Below, one piece after another: positions 1 to 11,983 of a DNA stretch of 64,000 nucleotides; the first letter of the stretch is position 1; each line of letters begins with the position of its first letter. This DNA is from Adiantum capillus-veneris (taxonomy: Eukaryota; Streptophyta; Polypodiopsida; Polypodiales; Pteridaceae). A model generated the notes under the pieces. It worked only from the letters and a program-made list of their open reading frames with translations. It was not told the origin of the DNA and searched no databases. The position numbers and the translations under genes were made by a program. The stretch covers positions 122,666,817-122,730,816 of the forward strand of contig CM043958.1 in assembly GCA_014529385.2 (NCBI GenBank), in the 5' to 3' direction.

Positions 1-1072
1 AAGAGAAACTACTTTTATATAGACCTCTCTAGGTTATCTGCCTAACCATTTTAGCCTTTGGTCAAAGCTTGATTAAGTTTTTAAGTGGTTTCTTAAACTA
101 CCAAATAAAGAGACCCTCTTAGAGCCCATTGTCTTCCTAATGACCCCTAGTACTTCCTTACCTAGCACCAAGAATGACATGTTTATGGAGGCAATGAGAA
201 TGAATTCTACACAATTCTTGAGTGATGAAATCAATGAGTTTAGAGATCCTTTGGGGATTAATGATCCTACCCCATTGTGACCCTAGAGAGGTAAAGGAAA
301 TGGCCTTGTCTAGGTCTTGTGCCCTAAATCATGTTCCCAATGTCTAGCATGATGGAATAATCTCACCAAGTCAGATGCAACTAAGTGAATTTCAAGTTGA
401 AATAAACTCGATCCTCCTATCAAGACCAAAGTCAAGATCCAAAGGAGCCTAATCATTAGTTTCACTAAGTTCATTGATATCCACTCGCACAAACCATAGC
501 AGGGCCTAGACTAGAGAGCTTTGTTTTGCTCAATACACTTACATATGACCCGATCATGGTGGTAGAGAAATAAAGATTTCAACTCCAAACATTGTGCAAC
601 ATCATGGCGAGCCTTAAAATAAGGAAGCAAACGTAACAAGTTTGCAAATTGACAGTCGCTACAAGTTGAGAAAGAATGATAGAAAGTGATGACTTTTCTA
701 CTCTCTATGATAGTACTTATAGAAGGATGCAAACATTATGAGCTCTTATATCATAGGCCACGAGATCCATTCAATGTTCTCAAACTAGGGTCAAGTCCAA
801 CAATTAAGGATTATGTTACCACTTGTCTTGGTGAATTGTCCAATGGAAACATAGGAGCCTCAAGAGCTTGAACATAGGTGTGATCAAGCAAAATCAAAGA
901 AAACCAATAAGCATATGTCAAAAGGCTAAATCCACTCCTATGTGTCCATCCCCATGGTCACTTTCCAAATCACCAACAAAGAGGCAAATTTTGCATCAAG
1001 AGACATCATATCTTCCAAGGTCCCAAGTCATCAAGTAGAAAGAGCAAAATGGCACATTGAACCAAACTCAGA
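1..1072. repeat. Unidentified duplicated segment, copy A (start lies outside the window)
   Basis: The sequence from base 1 is repeated nearly base for base from 1634, and the match continues beyond an inserted retrotransposon at 15790-16322. The two copies share at least 1.07 kb and then diverge (copy A near 1072, copy B near 16322). All frames carry many stops, and the longest open stretches, such as 686-871, are matched in copy B but resemble no family I recognise. It could be a tandem duplication or part of a large decayed element that begins left of the window. Confidence 0.8.
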
Positions 1073-1633
<561 letters not shown>

Positions 1634-2178
1634 AAGCGAAACTAATTTTATATAGACCTCTCTAGGTTATTTGCCTAACCATTCTAGCCTCTGGTCAAAT
1701 CTTGATTAAGTTTTAAGTGGTTTCTTAAACTACCAAATAAAGAGACCCTCTTACAGCCCATTGTCTTCCTAATGACCTTTAGTACTTCCTTGCCTAGCAC
1801 CAAGAATGACATGTTTATGCAGGCAATGAGAATGAATTCTACACAATTCTTGAGTGATGAAATCAATGAGTTTAGAGATCCTTTGGGGATTAATGATCCT
1901 ACCCCATTGTGACCCTAGAAAGATAAAGGAAATGGCCTTGTCTAGGTCTTATTCCCTAAAGCATGTTCCCAATGTCTAGCATGAAGGAGTAATCTCAGGA
2001 AGTCAAATGCAACCAAGTGAATTTCAAGTTGAAATAAACTCGATCCTCCTATCAAGACCAAAGTCAAGATCCAAAGGAGCCTAATCATTAGTCACTAAGT
2101 TCATTGATATCCAATCGCACAAACCATAGCAAGCCTAGACTAGAGAGCTTTGTTTGCTCAATACACTTACATATGACC
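1634..2178. repeat. Unidentified duplicated segment, copy B, left part
   Basis: It matches bases 1-554 of copy A with scattered substitutions. It ends in TGACC, the left target-site duplication of the chromovirus that begins at 2179. The sequence continues at 15790. Confidence 0.85.
2174..2178. repeat. Target-site duplication TGACC (left) of the chromovirus
   Basis: TGACC directly precedes the TG end of the LTR at 2179 and recurs at 15785-15789 directly after the other LTR. The uninterrupted site survives in copy A near 548-559, where one TGACC is followed by CGATCATGG. This proves the insertion site. Confidence 0.95.
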
Positions 2179-3752
2179 TGTAAAATTTAATGGCCTAGTA
2201 ACTTGTGTGTAGCGGAAAATAGCATGAATATAGTGAGCATTTCATTAGAATAGATTCTTAATGATAATAACAAGAGTGCTTGGGTGGAGAAAGCAACAAA
2301 AAGCATAACACCTAGTTAGATAGCATGAACAATACTTCAAAAGAGAGAGGAATTAAGCAATTGACAACAGTTGAGGACCGGATTTGCATGGATCTGGTCC
2401 CCCCTCCAAAAGGCTTTGTATTATGGTTTCTCCCATCAAGAGAGACATTTTACAATACAATTTTTTGTGTTCCTTCAATACTAGCTAGTGCAATGAAGAT
2501 GGAAACTTCATGTACTACGCAAAACACTTATCAAACACAACATCAATTCCCTCACCGTCTCAGACCCAAGACCTCACACACCTTCGAATATGGTGAGAGC
2601 TAGTGGGGTATGAGAGTAGATTGAGAGGAAGAAGGAGTATTCTTACGAGAAAGACGTACATCTCCTCATCACTCATATTAGCATAGCTTAGCTTAGTAAT
2701 TAGCATGGTAGAGGAGATGAGCATGCATTGAAGCTTGGCTCTTGGTTGGATTTGCATCACAAAGCCAAGAGTTGGTGGTGTAGGCCTTCCTTCTCACAAG
2801 CTTGGAGTAGGTGATAAGCTTTCCATTAAAGCTTGAGAAGGAGAGAGAGAGTCTTCTTGCTCCACACATTGATTGTGTGAGTGTGTGTGTGTGTGTGTCA
2901 ATAATGCCTTGCAAAAATCAGGCCCCTCTCTCTCTTGGTCGACCCCCCTTGCTAATTACTCATGCTAGTATCATATTGGACCTCCCCAGGCTTAGCCAAT
3001 GACAATTAAGCAGCATAAGTGATAGCCTTCTGACATGTGTCCCCCTTTCCCCTTTTGTGAAAGCTTTAGGTAATTTAATAATTCAACTAAACTCTCATTG
3101 GACCCCTTGCCTCCTAGCCAATAGGAATCAAGCAAGCCATTGGGCTGTTGAATGCTCATTGGTCCCCTCGAGAGACTGTCCAATAGTCTTCTAGAGAGCT
3201 TAATTCTTATTGGTTCTTTTATTAAGTGTTTTTAAATTAATTAAACTAAATTTACTCTAGCCCAATTCTCATTGGTCCACCTCCAAGGCCATCCAATAGG
3301 ATTTGAGTACACCTTGTGGGCATCTGGGCTAGGGAGCTGACATGTGTCCCTCTTTCCCCTGGTGTACAAAGAGAGCATGTGTGTGTGTGTATGAGTTTCT
3401 CTCTCATCCCCTACTTCTTGGGCTCGCCTCCTCCTATGTAGGGCTTGACAAAGACTTTTGGGATACACACAAAGCATCCAATTTTCCCTAAAGTTGACCT
3501 TTGGACACAACCTTTGAATTTTGGAACCTTAGCATTTTGGAAGTCTTAATGGGCTGAACCTTAAGGTCTTTTAAGCCCATTGTTGCACATAGCTCTTTTG
3601 CATATGGTCCCCCCCTTTGGATCCCTATTGTGGCCGGTCTGCTAACTTAACCAACATTCTAGCTTTTTCTCCCTTGGCGCTTCCCCATATTAAAATGATC
3701 AGTTTAACATGAGAAAATCATTTAGGAGAATTAGATATTGATTATTATGACA
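2179..3752 (-). repeat. Chromovirus 3' LTR (1,574 bp)
   Basis: Bounded on the plus strand by TGTAAAAT and TATGACA, so it has TG...CA ends in either reading. It matches 14194-15784 throughout, with scattered substitutions and small indels. It contains a (GT)n tract near 2878-2898 and four ATTGG-N16/17-CCAAT modules between 2975 and 3297. A stretch near 2403-2425 (CCAAAAGGC flanked by a C run and TATTATGG) is conserved in the other chromovirus LTRs of the window and may belong to the LTR promoter. Confidence 0.95.
2975..3297. promoter_or_regulatory. Array of four ATTGG...CCAAT modules inside the LTR
   Basis: ATTGG and CCAAT pairs lie at 2975/2996, 3097/3118, 3158/3180 and 3271/3293, always separated by 16-17 bases. 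The same four recur in the partner LTR around 14990-15315, and one occurs in the related LTRs near 34474 and 23940. CCAAT boxes bind NF-Y-type factors, and the array lies in the U3 side of the LTR. Its use as a promoter or enhancer is inference. Confidence 0.5.
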
Positions 3753-3768
3753 TTACCTCTCTCTTGAA
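3753..3768 (-). other. Polypurine tract of the chromovirus
   Basis: On the minus strand, TTTCAAGAGAGAGGTAA lies directly before the LTR start TGTCATAA. This is the expected position for plus-strand DNA priming. The related element has the same sequence at 35179-35194. Confidence 0.85.
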
Positions 3769-4107
3769 ATCATAGTCGTCCTCGACTATGGTGTAGAGAA
3801 GATAAAGCATATTCATGAGTCCTTTTTCTTAGCGGGTAGAGGATCCCTATGTTACCCTACGACATCGTTCCAGAATGGATGACTAGTCCATTTGGCGCTT
3901 GAGAGCCTGAGGCTGCCGCAAGCATGTCTGCACATTAGTCCTATCAATCTTCCATAGTAGAGTGACAAGCTCTACTTGGTGTTCGGGAGACGTCGTCTCC
4001 GCAAACTTGATCTAAGCATGCATACTACTTCATTTTTGTGCACAATGAAGAAAAAGATAGTCTTATAAGACAAAAACTTTGTTCATTTTTAACATTTGTA
4101 CATTTGC
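3769..4107 (-). other. Noncoding region between chromovirus pol and 3' LTR
   Basis: About 340 bases with no open frame, lying between the end of the chromodomain coding region and the polypurine tract. It is homologous to 35195-35540 of the related element, so it is a true part of the family. Confidence 0.7.
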
Positions 4108-4429
4108 TTACTCTAGGGAAGCATTGTACGCATTGACTAGGTTTAGGTTATCCTTTAATTGTATGCCTTGCATCCATCTAGCATCTTCAAAAGGATAATT
4201 TTTAAACTTAATAAGATATCGTCGGATAGTCTTACCGCCTCTTAGTACCTTGTCTTCATGTCGGAGAATGGACTCGGGCTGCAACACCTCTTCTTGGTCC
4301 ACGATCTCCGGTGGGTCTTCAAGAGTTGGTTCTTGAGGTGGATCTCCTTTGTAAGGCTTTAGTAGGCTCACATAGAAAGCATTGTGTATGAGCCAATGGT
4401 TGGGCAACTTGAGTTGATAGGCCATCTCA
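4108..4429 (-). pseudogene. Chromovirus integrase C-terminus with chromodomain-like module
   Basis: This 105-codon stretch begins with a conserved integrase tail (WLIHNAFYVSLLKPYKGD), then has an acidic linker and a region with ILRHEDKVLRGGKTIRRYL, IKFKNYP and ARWM. That is the chromodomain-like pattern of chromoviruses, which is thought to direct integration to particular chromatin. It is cut off from the integrase core by frame changes. I did not check the aromatic cage residues that would tell whether it could bind histone tails. Confidence 0.8.
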
Positions 4430-5640
4430 TTGATTGTCCTAAGAATCTGGAAGGGACCATAGTACCTTCTTGCTAACTTAGCATAGTACTTTTGGTGTCC
4501 CGTAGGATTCTTGCTCGTCGTGTGCCTTAATTGAGCCTTGGGAAATTTAAGTAAGACCCAATCATTTTCTTTAAAGGCCTGGACTCTTCTGTGCTTGTCA
4601 GCAGAGCAGCCTTTTGCCTTTGCTGTGAGATAGAGATAGCATCCTCAATCTTTTGGAAATATTCTTGTAGGTCTCGGCTATACTCATCTGTAGCGAAGAT
4701 CTTTCCGTGTACCTTAAGTAGCAAGGGACTTTTTGATCTTCCCTCAATTACCTCAAAAGGTGCTTTTCCCGTGGAAGTATTTACAGTGTTATTGTAGGCA
4801 TACTCCACTAAGGGTAAGTACTTCTCCCATTGGGATCTTTGATCTACTTCAGTTACATAGGCTTTTAGTAGATTGAGAATTGTTAGGTTAGCTATTTCAC
4901 TTTGGCCATCCTTTTGCGGGGAGATAGGCTGAAGAGAAGTTTAGCCTTGTTCCTAAATTCTCAAAGAGACCCTTCTAGAAACTACTGGTCATTCTACGAT
5001 CTCTATCCGACACTATGGACATTAGCAAGCCATGGTACTTGAAAATTTGTGAAATGAAGAGGGTTGCCATTTGATGGTCTTTGATAGTCTTTTTGACAGG
5101 TATAAAATGAGCTTGTTTACTAAACCTATCTACTATCGTCCATATTCCCATATTTCTATGGATAGACATAGGCAATCCAAAGAAAAAATCCATGGATATG
5201 CTCTCCCATGGTGAATTAGGGATTGGCAAGGGTTGAAGCAATCCAGGTTTCTTCCCTCTATCAATTTTTTTCTTTTGGCATACCACACATTTAGAAACAT
5301 ACTCTTGTATGTTCGCTTTCATGGTAGTCCAATAGACATATGTTTCAATTCCCTTTAGGGTAGCCTGAATCCCTTTATGCCCCGCATAAGGAGGAGCATG
5401 AGATTCATACATTACTTTCTCACGTAGTGAGCTAGTAACGCATAGTCTATTGCCGTAGAGAAGATAACCATCTCGTAAAGTAAATGGTTCCTCTTTCTTC
5501 CCTAGTGCAAGGGCTGAAATCACATCTCTAAAATCGGGATCAATAGCATACTCATCTATCATAGAAGATAGATCATTGTGAGCTGCTATGAAAACCGCAT
5601 TCACTCTCGGCCGTCTTGGGAGTGCACTGGCTACTTGATT
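4430..5640 (-). pseudogene. Chromovirus integrase (degenerate)
   Basis: The enzyme joins element cDNA to host DNA in the nucleus. In order on the minus strand are an HHCC zinc module (HAPPYAGHKG ... CVVCQKKK, about 5260-5400), the first catalytic Asp in SMDFFFGLP, the second in VSDRDRRM, and the catalytic Glu in KDGQSEIANL near 4920. The last is in a different frame. A further piece at 4527-4808 (EYAYNNTVNTSTGKAPFEV) is the C-terminal part. At least two frameshifts break it, so no integrase can be made. Confidence 0.88.
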
Positions 5641-6300
5641 ATGCTTGCCAACAATATGAGCAATATGAAAATGAAATTGCGAAAGGAAATTTGCCCACCT
5701 CATTTGTTTGTCGGAGAGCTTGGTCTGCGTCATGAAGTACTTAAGACTTTGGTGATCCGTTCACTGAATGAAAGGAGTCCCCAATAAATAGTGCTTCCAT
5801 GAGTCTAAGGCATGTAGAACTGCAAGGAGTTCCTTTTCATATATGCCTAGAGTTTGCTCAACATGGTCAAGCCTTCGACTTTCATAGCCTATGACGTGCC
5901 CTTCTTGAAGCAAAACAGCTCCAAGGCAATCACCACAAGCATCACATTGGACCTCAAATAGAGATCCGGTAGTGTAAGCACAGGTTGAGAGATAAGCTTT
6001 TCGAAAGCATTGTTCTCCTTGGCATACCATGTGTACCTAACGTTTTTCTTTGTTAGGTCATGTAATGGTCTTGCTATTAGTGAGAACTTTTCTATGAAGC
6101 ATCTATAGTATGCGCACATACCTATAAAGCTTCTTAACTCATGAAGATTCCTTGGTTTAGGCCATCCTTTTATTACCTCTAACTTTGATGGATCCATTTG
6201 GATGCCATCTTGAGAGATAATGTGACCTAAATACTGAATCTCTTGTAAGAAAAATTCCCTTTTCTTTCGATTAACATAAAGTTTATTCTCTCTTAGAACT
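5641..6300 (-). pseudogene. Chromovirus RT connection and RNase H
   Basis: It degrades the RNA strand during reverse transcription. The thumb and connection region shows LEVIKGWPKPRNLHELRSF near 6170. RNase H follows with CDACGDCLGAVLLQ, the YEKELLAVLHAL helix near 5830 and the tail HNQVASALPRRPRVN near 5620. Three overlapping frames share it, so at least two frameshifts are present. Confidence 0.85.
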
Positions 6301-6970
6301 TGAAATATTACCTGGAGGTGTCACTTGTGTTCATCTAATGAATTAGAGTAGATGATGATATCATTAAAGAGCACTCCAGTAAAGTTCGGTGAGGCTTGAA
6401 TTGCTTCTCCATCAAGCGGTTGAATGTGGCTGGTGCATTGGTCAAGTCAAATACAATGTATTCATAAAGACCAAACGTAGTGCGAAATGCGGTCTTTAAA
6501 ATGTCTTGATCAACTATCCTTATTTGATGATAGCCACCTTTTAGGTCAATCCTACTGAAGTAGGTGGAGCCTTGTAGCTTATCAAATAGGTCTTCTACCC
6601 GTGGAACGGGAAACCTATTTTTGATAGTGGTCCTATTTAGTGCTCTATAGTCGACACACATACGATATGTGCCATCTTTCTTTTGCACTAGTAGCACAGG
6701 AGAACAAAATGGAGATGAGCTAGGCCCAACCATGTCCTTCTCAACTAACTCATACACTTGCCACATAATCTCCTCTTGTTGAGCTTGAGAAACTCTATAA
6801 GGAGGTTTGTTAGGCGGTGAACTTCCTCGAAGAAGTTCAATTGCATGGTCATCATTTGCCTCGTTTAGGAGGTAGCTCACAAGGGATGCCGTCAATAAAG
6901 ACATCTTGAAACCCCTTGAGAAAATTGGATAACTCTAAATCCTTTTGATTGTGTATATTTTCTTTTGTTA
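6301..6970 (-). pseudogene. Chromovirus reverse transcriptase with altered catalytic motif
   Basis: Residues typical of Ty3/gypsy RT are clear: [65 protein letters not shown] and [12 protein letters not shown]. The usual FDD active site, near 6350-6365 on the minus strand, reads [11 protein letters not shown]. The first of the two adjacent aspartates is therefore Asn, and it lies in a shifted frame. A stop (TGA) follows soon after. The enzyme would be inactive. Confidence 0.88.
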
Positions 6971-7032
6971 AAACATTAGGTGTCAAAGAGAATAAAAACA
7001 TCATGTTCTCTTACCTTTCCCCAAGCATGGCA
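6971..7032 (-). pseudogene. Chromovirus protease remnant; catalytic region deleted
   Basis: The minus strand reads AWGKVREHDVFILFD, the start of the retropepsin domain up to the catalytic Asp. It then breaks into unrelated sequence and stops. In the related element (38180-38610) the Asp is followed by SGSTHNFIS and about 130 more residues before the RT linker. Roughly 0.4 kb is therefore missing here. The TGGCA at 7028-7032 is the copia target-site duplication. Confidence 0.75.
7028..7032. repeat. Target-site duplication TGGCA (left) of the copia element
   Basis: TGGCA precedes the LTR at 7033 and recurs at 12211-12215 directly after the right LTR. The interrupted sequence, CCAAGCATGGCATAGAGGAG across the site, matches the related chromovirus near 38624. 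Confidence 0.96.
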
Positions 7033-7259
7033 TGTTACCATATACATGTGGTAGTGATGTGTGTGAACACACTAGGACCGCCGGGGCATTTTTTCCCTCT
7101 TTAGGAGGTTTTTTCCCCCGTGCATTGTATATACGCCCATCACTCTAGGGCTATCTATCTTTCCATTGCACACTAAGTAACACACTCTCTATTGTGTGCC
7201 TTGAGCTTCCTTCGTCTTCTCCAAGCTGTGTGTGTTTCTCTGCAACCCTAATTCCAACA
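7033..7259 (+). repeat. Copia 5' LTR (227 bp)
   Basis: Starts TGTTACCATATACATG and ends CCCTAATTCCAACA. It is identical to 11984-12210 except at one site. The GTATATACGCCC near 7127 is a possible TATA region. Confidence 0.97.
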
Positions 7260-7261
7260 AT

Positions 7262-7273
7262 TGGTATCAGAGC
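7262..7273 (+). other. Copia primer binding site
   Basis: TGGTATCAGAGC is the common plant primer site complementary to the 3' end of initiator methionine tRNA, two bases after the LTR. Confidence 0.95.
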
Positions 7274-7621
7274 AGGTCACGTCCTCCCGGGCTTAGTCGC
7301 CAGCTGCTCCAGCACACGCCTGCTCACTTTCTCCGATTTCAGTGAGCTTTGGCAAGCGTTCGCAGGTCGAAAAATATTTTGGGAAAGCTCATAGAGCTTG
7401 GTCTGCTCAGAATTTTGATTTGGGCTCATTTCGGCCTCCGTTTCCACTACGGGCAGTACTGCACAGGTTATTTCGTCATTTTGTGCAGATTTTCTGTCAG
7501 TGCCGTTTTCTGCATAACAGGTGCCTTACAGTCTTCTACGGTTTGTGCTATATAGCACAAGTTGTTCCCGCTCCATTTGTCCTATTTTCGGGCAGTTTTC
7601 ACATCAGGTGCAGCATTTACC

Positions 7622-10600
7622 ATGGCTGACAACAACAACACAGATGTGTTCAAGATGTTTGCTGCTGAGGATAGGTTGGATGGGGACAACTACCCTATGT
7701 GGGCTTATATGATGCAACACGTTCTTGTGTCAAAAGGTGTCTGGAACATTGTACAGGGCATTGATGTACGTCCTGGTTCTGAAGATGTAGGCGATATTGA
7801 GGATGTTGCAGGTCTTGCTGCAAGGATTGCAGCTGTTAGAGTTGTTTTGCCTACAGCAGAACAAGCTCGTTGGGATGTTAAGGATGCGTAGGCTCATGCA
7901 TTGATTGCGTTGTCTGTGAAGCGCACCATTATTCCTCACATCCGTTCAGCAAAATCTGCAAAACAGGCTTGGGATATTCTAGCAGGTCTTTATGCAAGCC
8001 GCAATGAGGCTAAAATTGCTTTGCTGCGTAAAGAGCTAGAGTCGAAGATTATGCATGAGGAAGATGATATGGACACTTTCCTTGCCAGTGTCAAGGATAT
8101 CAATGAGCAACTCATTTCTGCAGGTGAAGTCATTTCTGACAGTTCCCTTGTGCAGACTGTTCTTGATGCCTTACCAGATTCCTACCAGACTTTTGCTAGT
8201 ACTTGGAGACTGATGACCCAAGGAAATCCCGAAGTTGTCAAGTTTGATGCATTATGCACATTGCTATTGCAAGAGTCACTTTCTAGAAAAAACAGGACTA
8301 GGCAGCGTGCAGTTGAACAGGCTTTTATTGCTTCTCAAAGAAAGGGTGGTAACAGTAATGCAGCAACTTCTTATGGTTCTGCTGCGAGTGGCAAAAATTC
8401 TGTTCCTAATGCTTCTGCTGGCAGCACTTCGTCTGGCAATTCTGGTGATAAGGGCAAAAAGAAGATGCGTTGCCATTATTGTAAAGCCAATGATCACTTG
8501 ATCAAGTCGTGTCCTAAGTTGAAGGCCAAAGAGGCTAAGAAGAAAGAGGGTGGTTCCACTGCAAATGCTGGTTCCACTACAAATGCAGCCATTGTTGAGT
8601 CTTCTGTGAAAGGAGATTGTGATGCTGATGTTGATGCAGAATGGGCTTTTAGCGCAGAGTGCACTTACAATCCTGCTATCCATGATGCATGCTTGTCAGT
8701 TGCTGCAGATTCACATGTGTGGTATTTCGACAGTGGTGCTACAAAGCACATTACCTCACATCGTGAATTGTTTACCTCTCTCAAGTCTGTCCCTCATGGG
8801 AATTCAGTCACTTGTGCCAACAACGCCTCTTATCCAGTTCAGGGAGTTGGAAAGATTGTGCTCACTGCTGCTAATGGCAGTTCCTTCACACTTGTTGATG
8901 CACTTTATGTACCTGGGATCAAGAAGAATCTATTGTCTGTATCCGCACTTGCTAGACTTGGACTTGTAGTCAAATTTGTGGATGAGAGATGTACAGTTCA
9001 TGATCTCAGTTTTGGTGATGAAATTGTTGCATCTGGGCTTTTGTGCCGTGGGCTGTATAAGCTCACTTTGTATGACAAGTGTGGACAAAATTTTGCAAAT
9101 GCTGTTGCAGATTCAAGGGCTATTTCAGATGCAAAACTTTGGCATGCACGTTTTGGTCATCTGAATTTTGCCAGTTTGCTGCGTTTGCAGAAATCTGATA
9201 TGGTTGCTTCTTTGCCGCCTCTTGAAGCACCTATCAAACATGTTTGTGAAGGCTGTATTCTGGGTAAAATGCAGCGTTCTAAGTTTCCAAAGGATGGTTC
9301 AGTTAGGGCCACATGCAGGTTGCAGCTTGTGCATAGTGATGTTTGTGGGCCCATGCAAACTCCGTCCTTGGGCAATTACCTGTACTTCGTGACTTTCATT
9401 GATGATTACTCCAGGCATGCATGGGTATTTCCGCTTAAAGCAAAGTCCGAAGTTTTTATGTGCTTCAAACAATTTTTGGCTATGGCTGAAAATGGCTGAA
9501 AATGTACTATGGGCACCCTCCGTTCCGATCGAGGGGGGGAGTATATGTCTCATGAATTTAATGCATTTCTGGCTAGTCGTGGGATAAAACACCAATGTAC
9601 AGTGCCTTATACACCTCAGCAAAATGGTGTTGCTGAGAGGAAAAACAGGTCACTAACGGAAATGGCACGATGTATGGTCAAAAGTCAAGCTTTGCCGCAT
9701 TCTTTTTGGCTTGAGGCCATCATGTGTGCCACTTATGTACTTAACAGGTGTCCTACGAAAGCTTTGCAGTCTATTACTCCATATGAAGCATGGCATGATA
9801 GAAAACCTTCTATTGAGCACATGCGTGTTTTTGGCTGTTTGGCATATGCTTTGGTGCCACAAGTGCAGCGCAGAAAATTGGATGATAAGGCTGTCAAATG
9901 TATTTTTGTTGGTTATAGTGCTGAAAGCAAAGGTTACAGGTTGTATCATCCGCAAACAAAACGTATTTTGGTTTCACGGGATGTAGTGTTTGTGGAAGAT
10001 TCTGTTCAACCCTTGCTGTCATGTACTAGAGACAGTAATGTAAGCTCACAGGACATTTATGACACTTTGTTGCCTCTTTTCAGTGGTGGAAATACGAATG
10101 TAAGTTCCAATGAGGCAAATGTACAGCCTATGGGGGTTTCTGAAAATGTTTTAGAACAGCCTATTACTGATGCAGATGTACATGATGTACTTGATGAGGA
10201 AAGGGCTGAAAATGAGCAGGCTAGAGGTATGCCAAAATGGCTGGTGCACACTTTGCGTGACAGTAAATTGGATGCACCTTTATCTAGTCGTACTCGTTCA
10301 GGCTCTCGCCATGCATCTTATGCATCAGATTGTTATGCTTTGGCTGTGTCTAGTTTACATGATGTTGAGGAGCCTCTGTCTTTTGATGAAGCACAGAATT
10401 CAGAAAATTGGATTGCTGCCATGAAATCAGAATATGATGCACTTATAGAGAATGACACATGGACTTTATGTGATTTGCCTCCTGGCAAAAAGGCCATTGG
10501 TACGAAGTGGGTTTACAAGTTGAAACGCAAGCCGGATGGTGAGATCGATCGCCATAAGGCTCGACTTGTTGCAAAGGGTTATGCACAACAAAAAGGCATA

Positions 10601-11908
10601 GATTATGAAGAGACTTTTGCTCCCACTTGTCGTATGACTACTGTGCGTTTTCTATGTGCATTGGCAGCTCATTTTGGTTGGGATGTACATCAATCAGACA
10701 TTGTTACTGCTTTCTTGAATGGTGACATATTTGAGGAAGTTTATGTAACGCAGCCTCGTGGTTTTGTCATAAAAGGACAAGAGGACAAAGTGTGCAAATG
10801 TAAGAAGGCTTTGTATGGGTTGAAGCAATCTCCTTGTGCTTGGTATGAGAAAGCTGACACTCATTTGGTTAAACGAGGCTTTCGTAACAGTCCAACAGAA
10901 AGCACATTGTATGTAAAGCGTGAGGATGATGTATTTCTCATTGTGGTTCTTTATGTTGATGATTTGCTGATCACTGGACCAAATGAGAGACATATTGCTG
11001 AATTTAAGGCTGATTTGAATGCTACTTTCAAGATGAAAGATTTGGGGCTGTTGCATCATTACTTGGGTATACAGTTTAAGCAGTGTGATGGTGGTATTGC
11101 CTTGTGTCAGAAAAGTTACATAGAGACATTGCTATGTAAGTTTGGACTTGAGGATTGCAAACCTATTGCCACTCCCATGGAAACAGGTTTGAAGTTGAGT
11201 CTACATGATGCTGGCGATCCTGCTGATGTCACTCTTTACCAAACTGCTGTTGGCTGCCTCATTTATGTATGCAACACGAGGCCAGATATTCAGTTTGCAG
11301 TCTCGCAGGTCAGCAGATTTATGCATAGCCCAGGGTCTAAGCATTGGCAGGCTGTCAAGAGGATTTTCCGCTACCTTAGTGGCACTTTACATCTTGGCTT
11401 GTTTTATCCCAAGGGGGGATCATTGCCGCCAGACTTACATGCTTTTTCGGACTCAGATTGGGCTGGTTGTTTTGACACGCGAGTGTCCACAAGTGGTTTT
11501 TGTTTCATGCTTGGCAGTTCATGTATATCATGGTTGAGCAAGAAGCAACCTACTGTGGCCACTTCGAGTTGTGAGGCTGAGTACAGGGCAGTCTTCACAG
11601 CTACGGTTGAGTGTGTATGGCTCAGACGCCTTATGGCTGACTTGGGTGTTGGACAGGACACTGCCAACACTATCTACACTGACAGTCAGAGCGCATTGGC
11701 AGTTGCGAGGAACCCAGTTTTTCATGCTCGCACAAAGCACATTGAGGTGCATTACCACTATGTCAGGGAGAGGCTCTCAGCAGGAGAGATCAGCTTGGCT
11801 TATGTGCCAACACAGGACAACCTTGCAGATCTTTTCACAAAGGCATTGTCTCGTGAGAAGCTTGAAGCTTTCCGCAAAGCTTTGGGCTTACTCCCCTTTG
11901 TGGACTGA
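7622..11908 (+). pseudogene. Copia gag-pol polyprotein, one frame with two in-frame stops
   Basis: The start is the ATG at 7622 (context ACCATGGC). Domains in order are: gag (7622 to about 8450), zinc knuckle CHYCKANDHLIKSC (about 8470), protease WYFDSGATKHITS (about 8720), integrase HHCC (LWHARFGHLNF ... CEGCILGK), integrase Asp in HSDVCGPM and in SDRGGEY, the Glu region QQNGVAERKNRSL (about 9620), RT with ALYGLKQSPCAWYEK and the active site VLYVDDLLITG (about 10950), and RNase H (SDSDWAGC, SSCEAEYRA) to the TGA at 11906. Its length of 1,429 codons is usual. TAG at 7889-7891 in gag and TGA at 9497-9499 in integrase interrupt it. Both are one base from sense codons, and the frame is otherwise intact. 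The family needs a full polyprotein, so this copy is probably not autonomous unless read-through occurs. Confidence 0.95.
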
Positions 11909-11969
11909 TCCTGTCCTCAGGGCATGGCACTTCCCTTTACTCATGTGCCAGCTCTCGTTCACCGCATCA

Positions 11970-11983
11970 CTCCAGGGGGGATT
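11970..11983 (+). other. Copia polypurine tract
   Basis: CCAGGGGGGATT lies immediately before the 3' LTR, the expected site for plus-strand priming. Confidence 0.85.
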
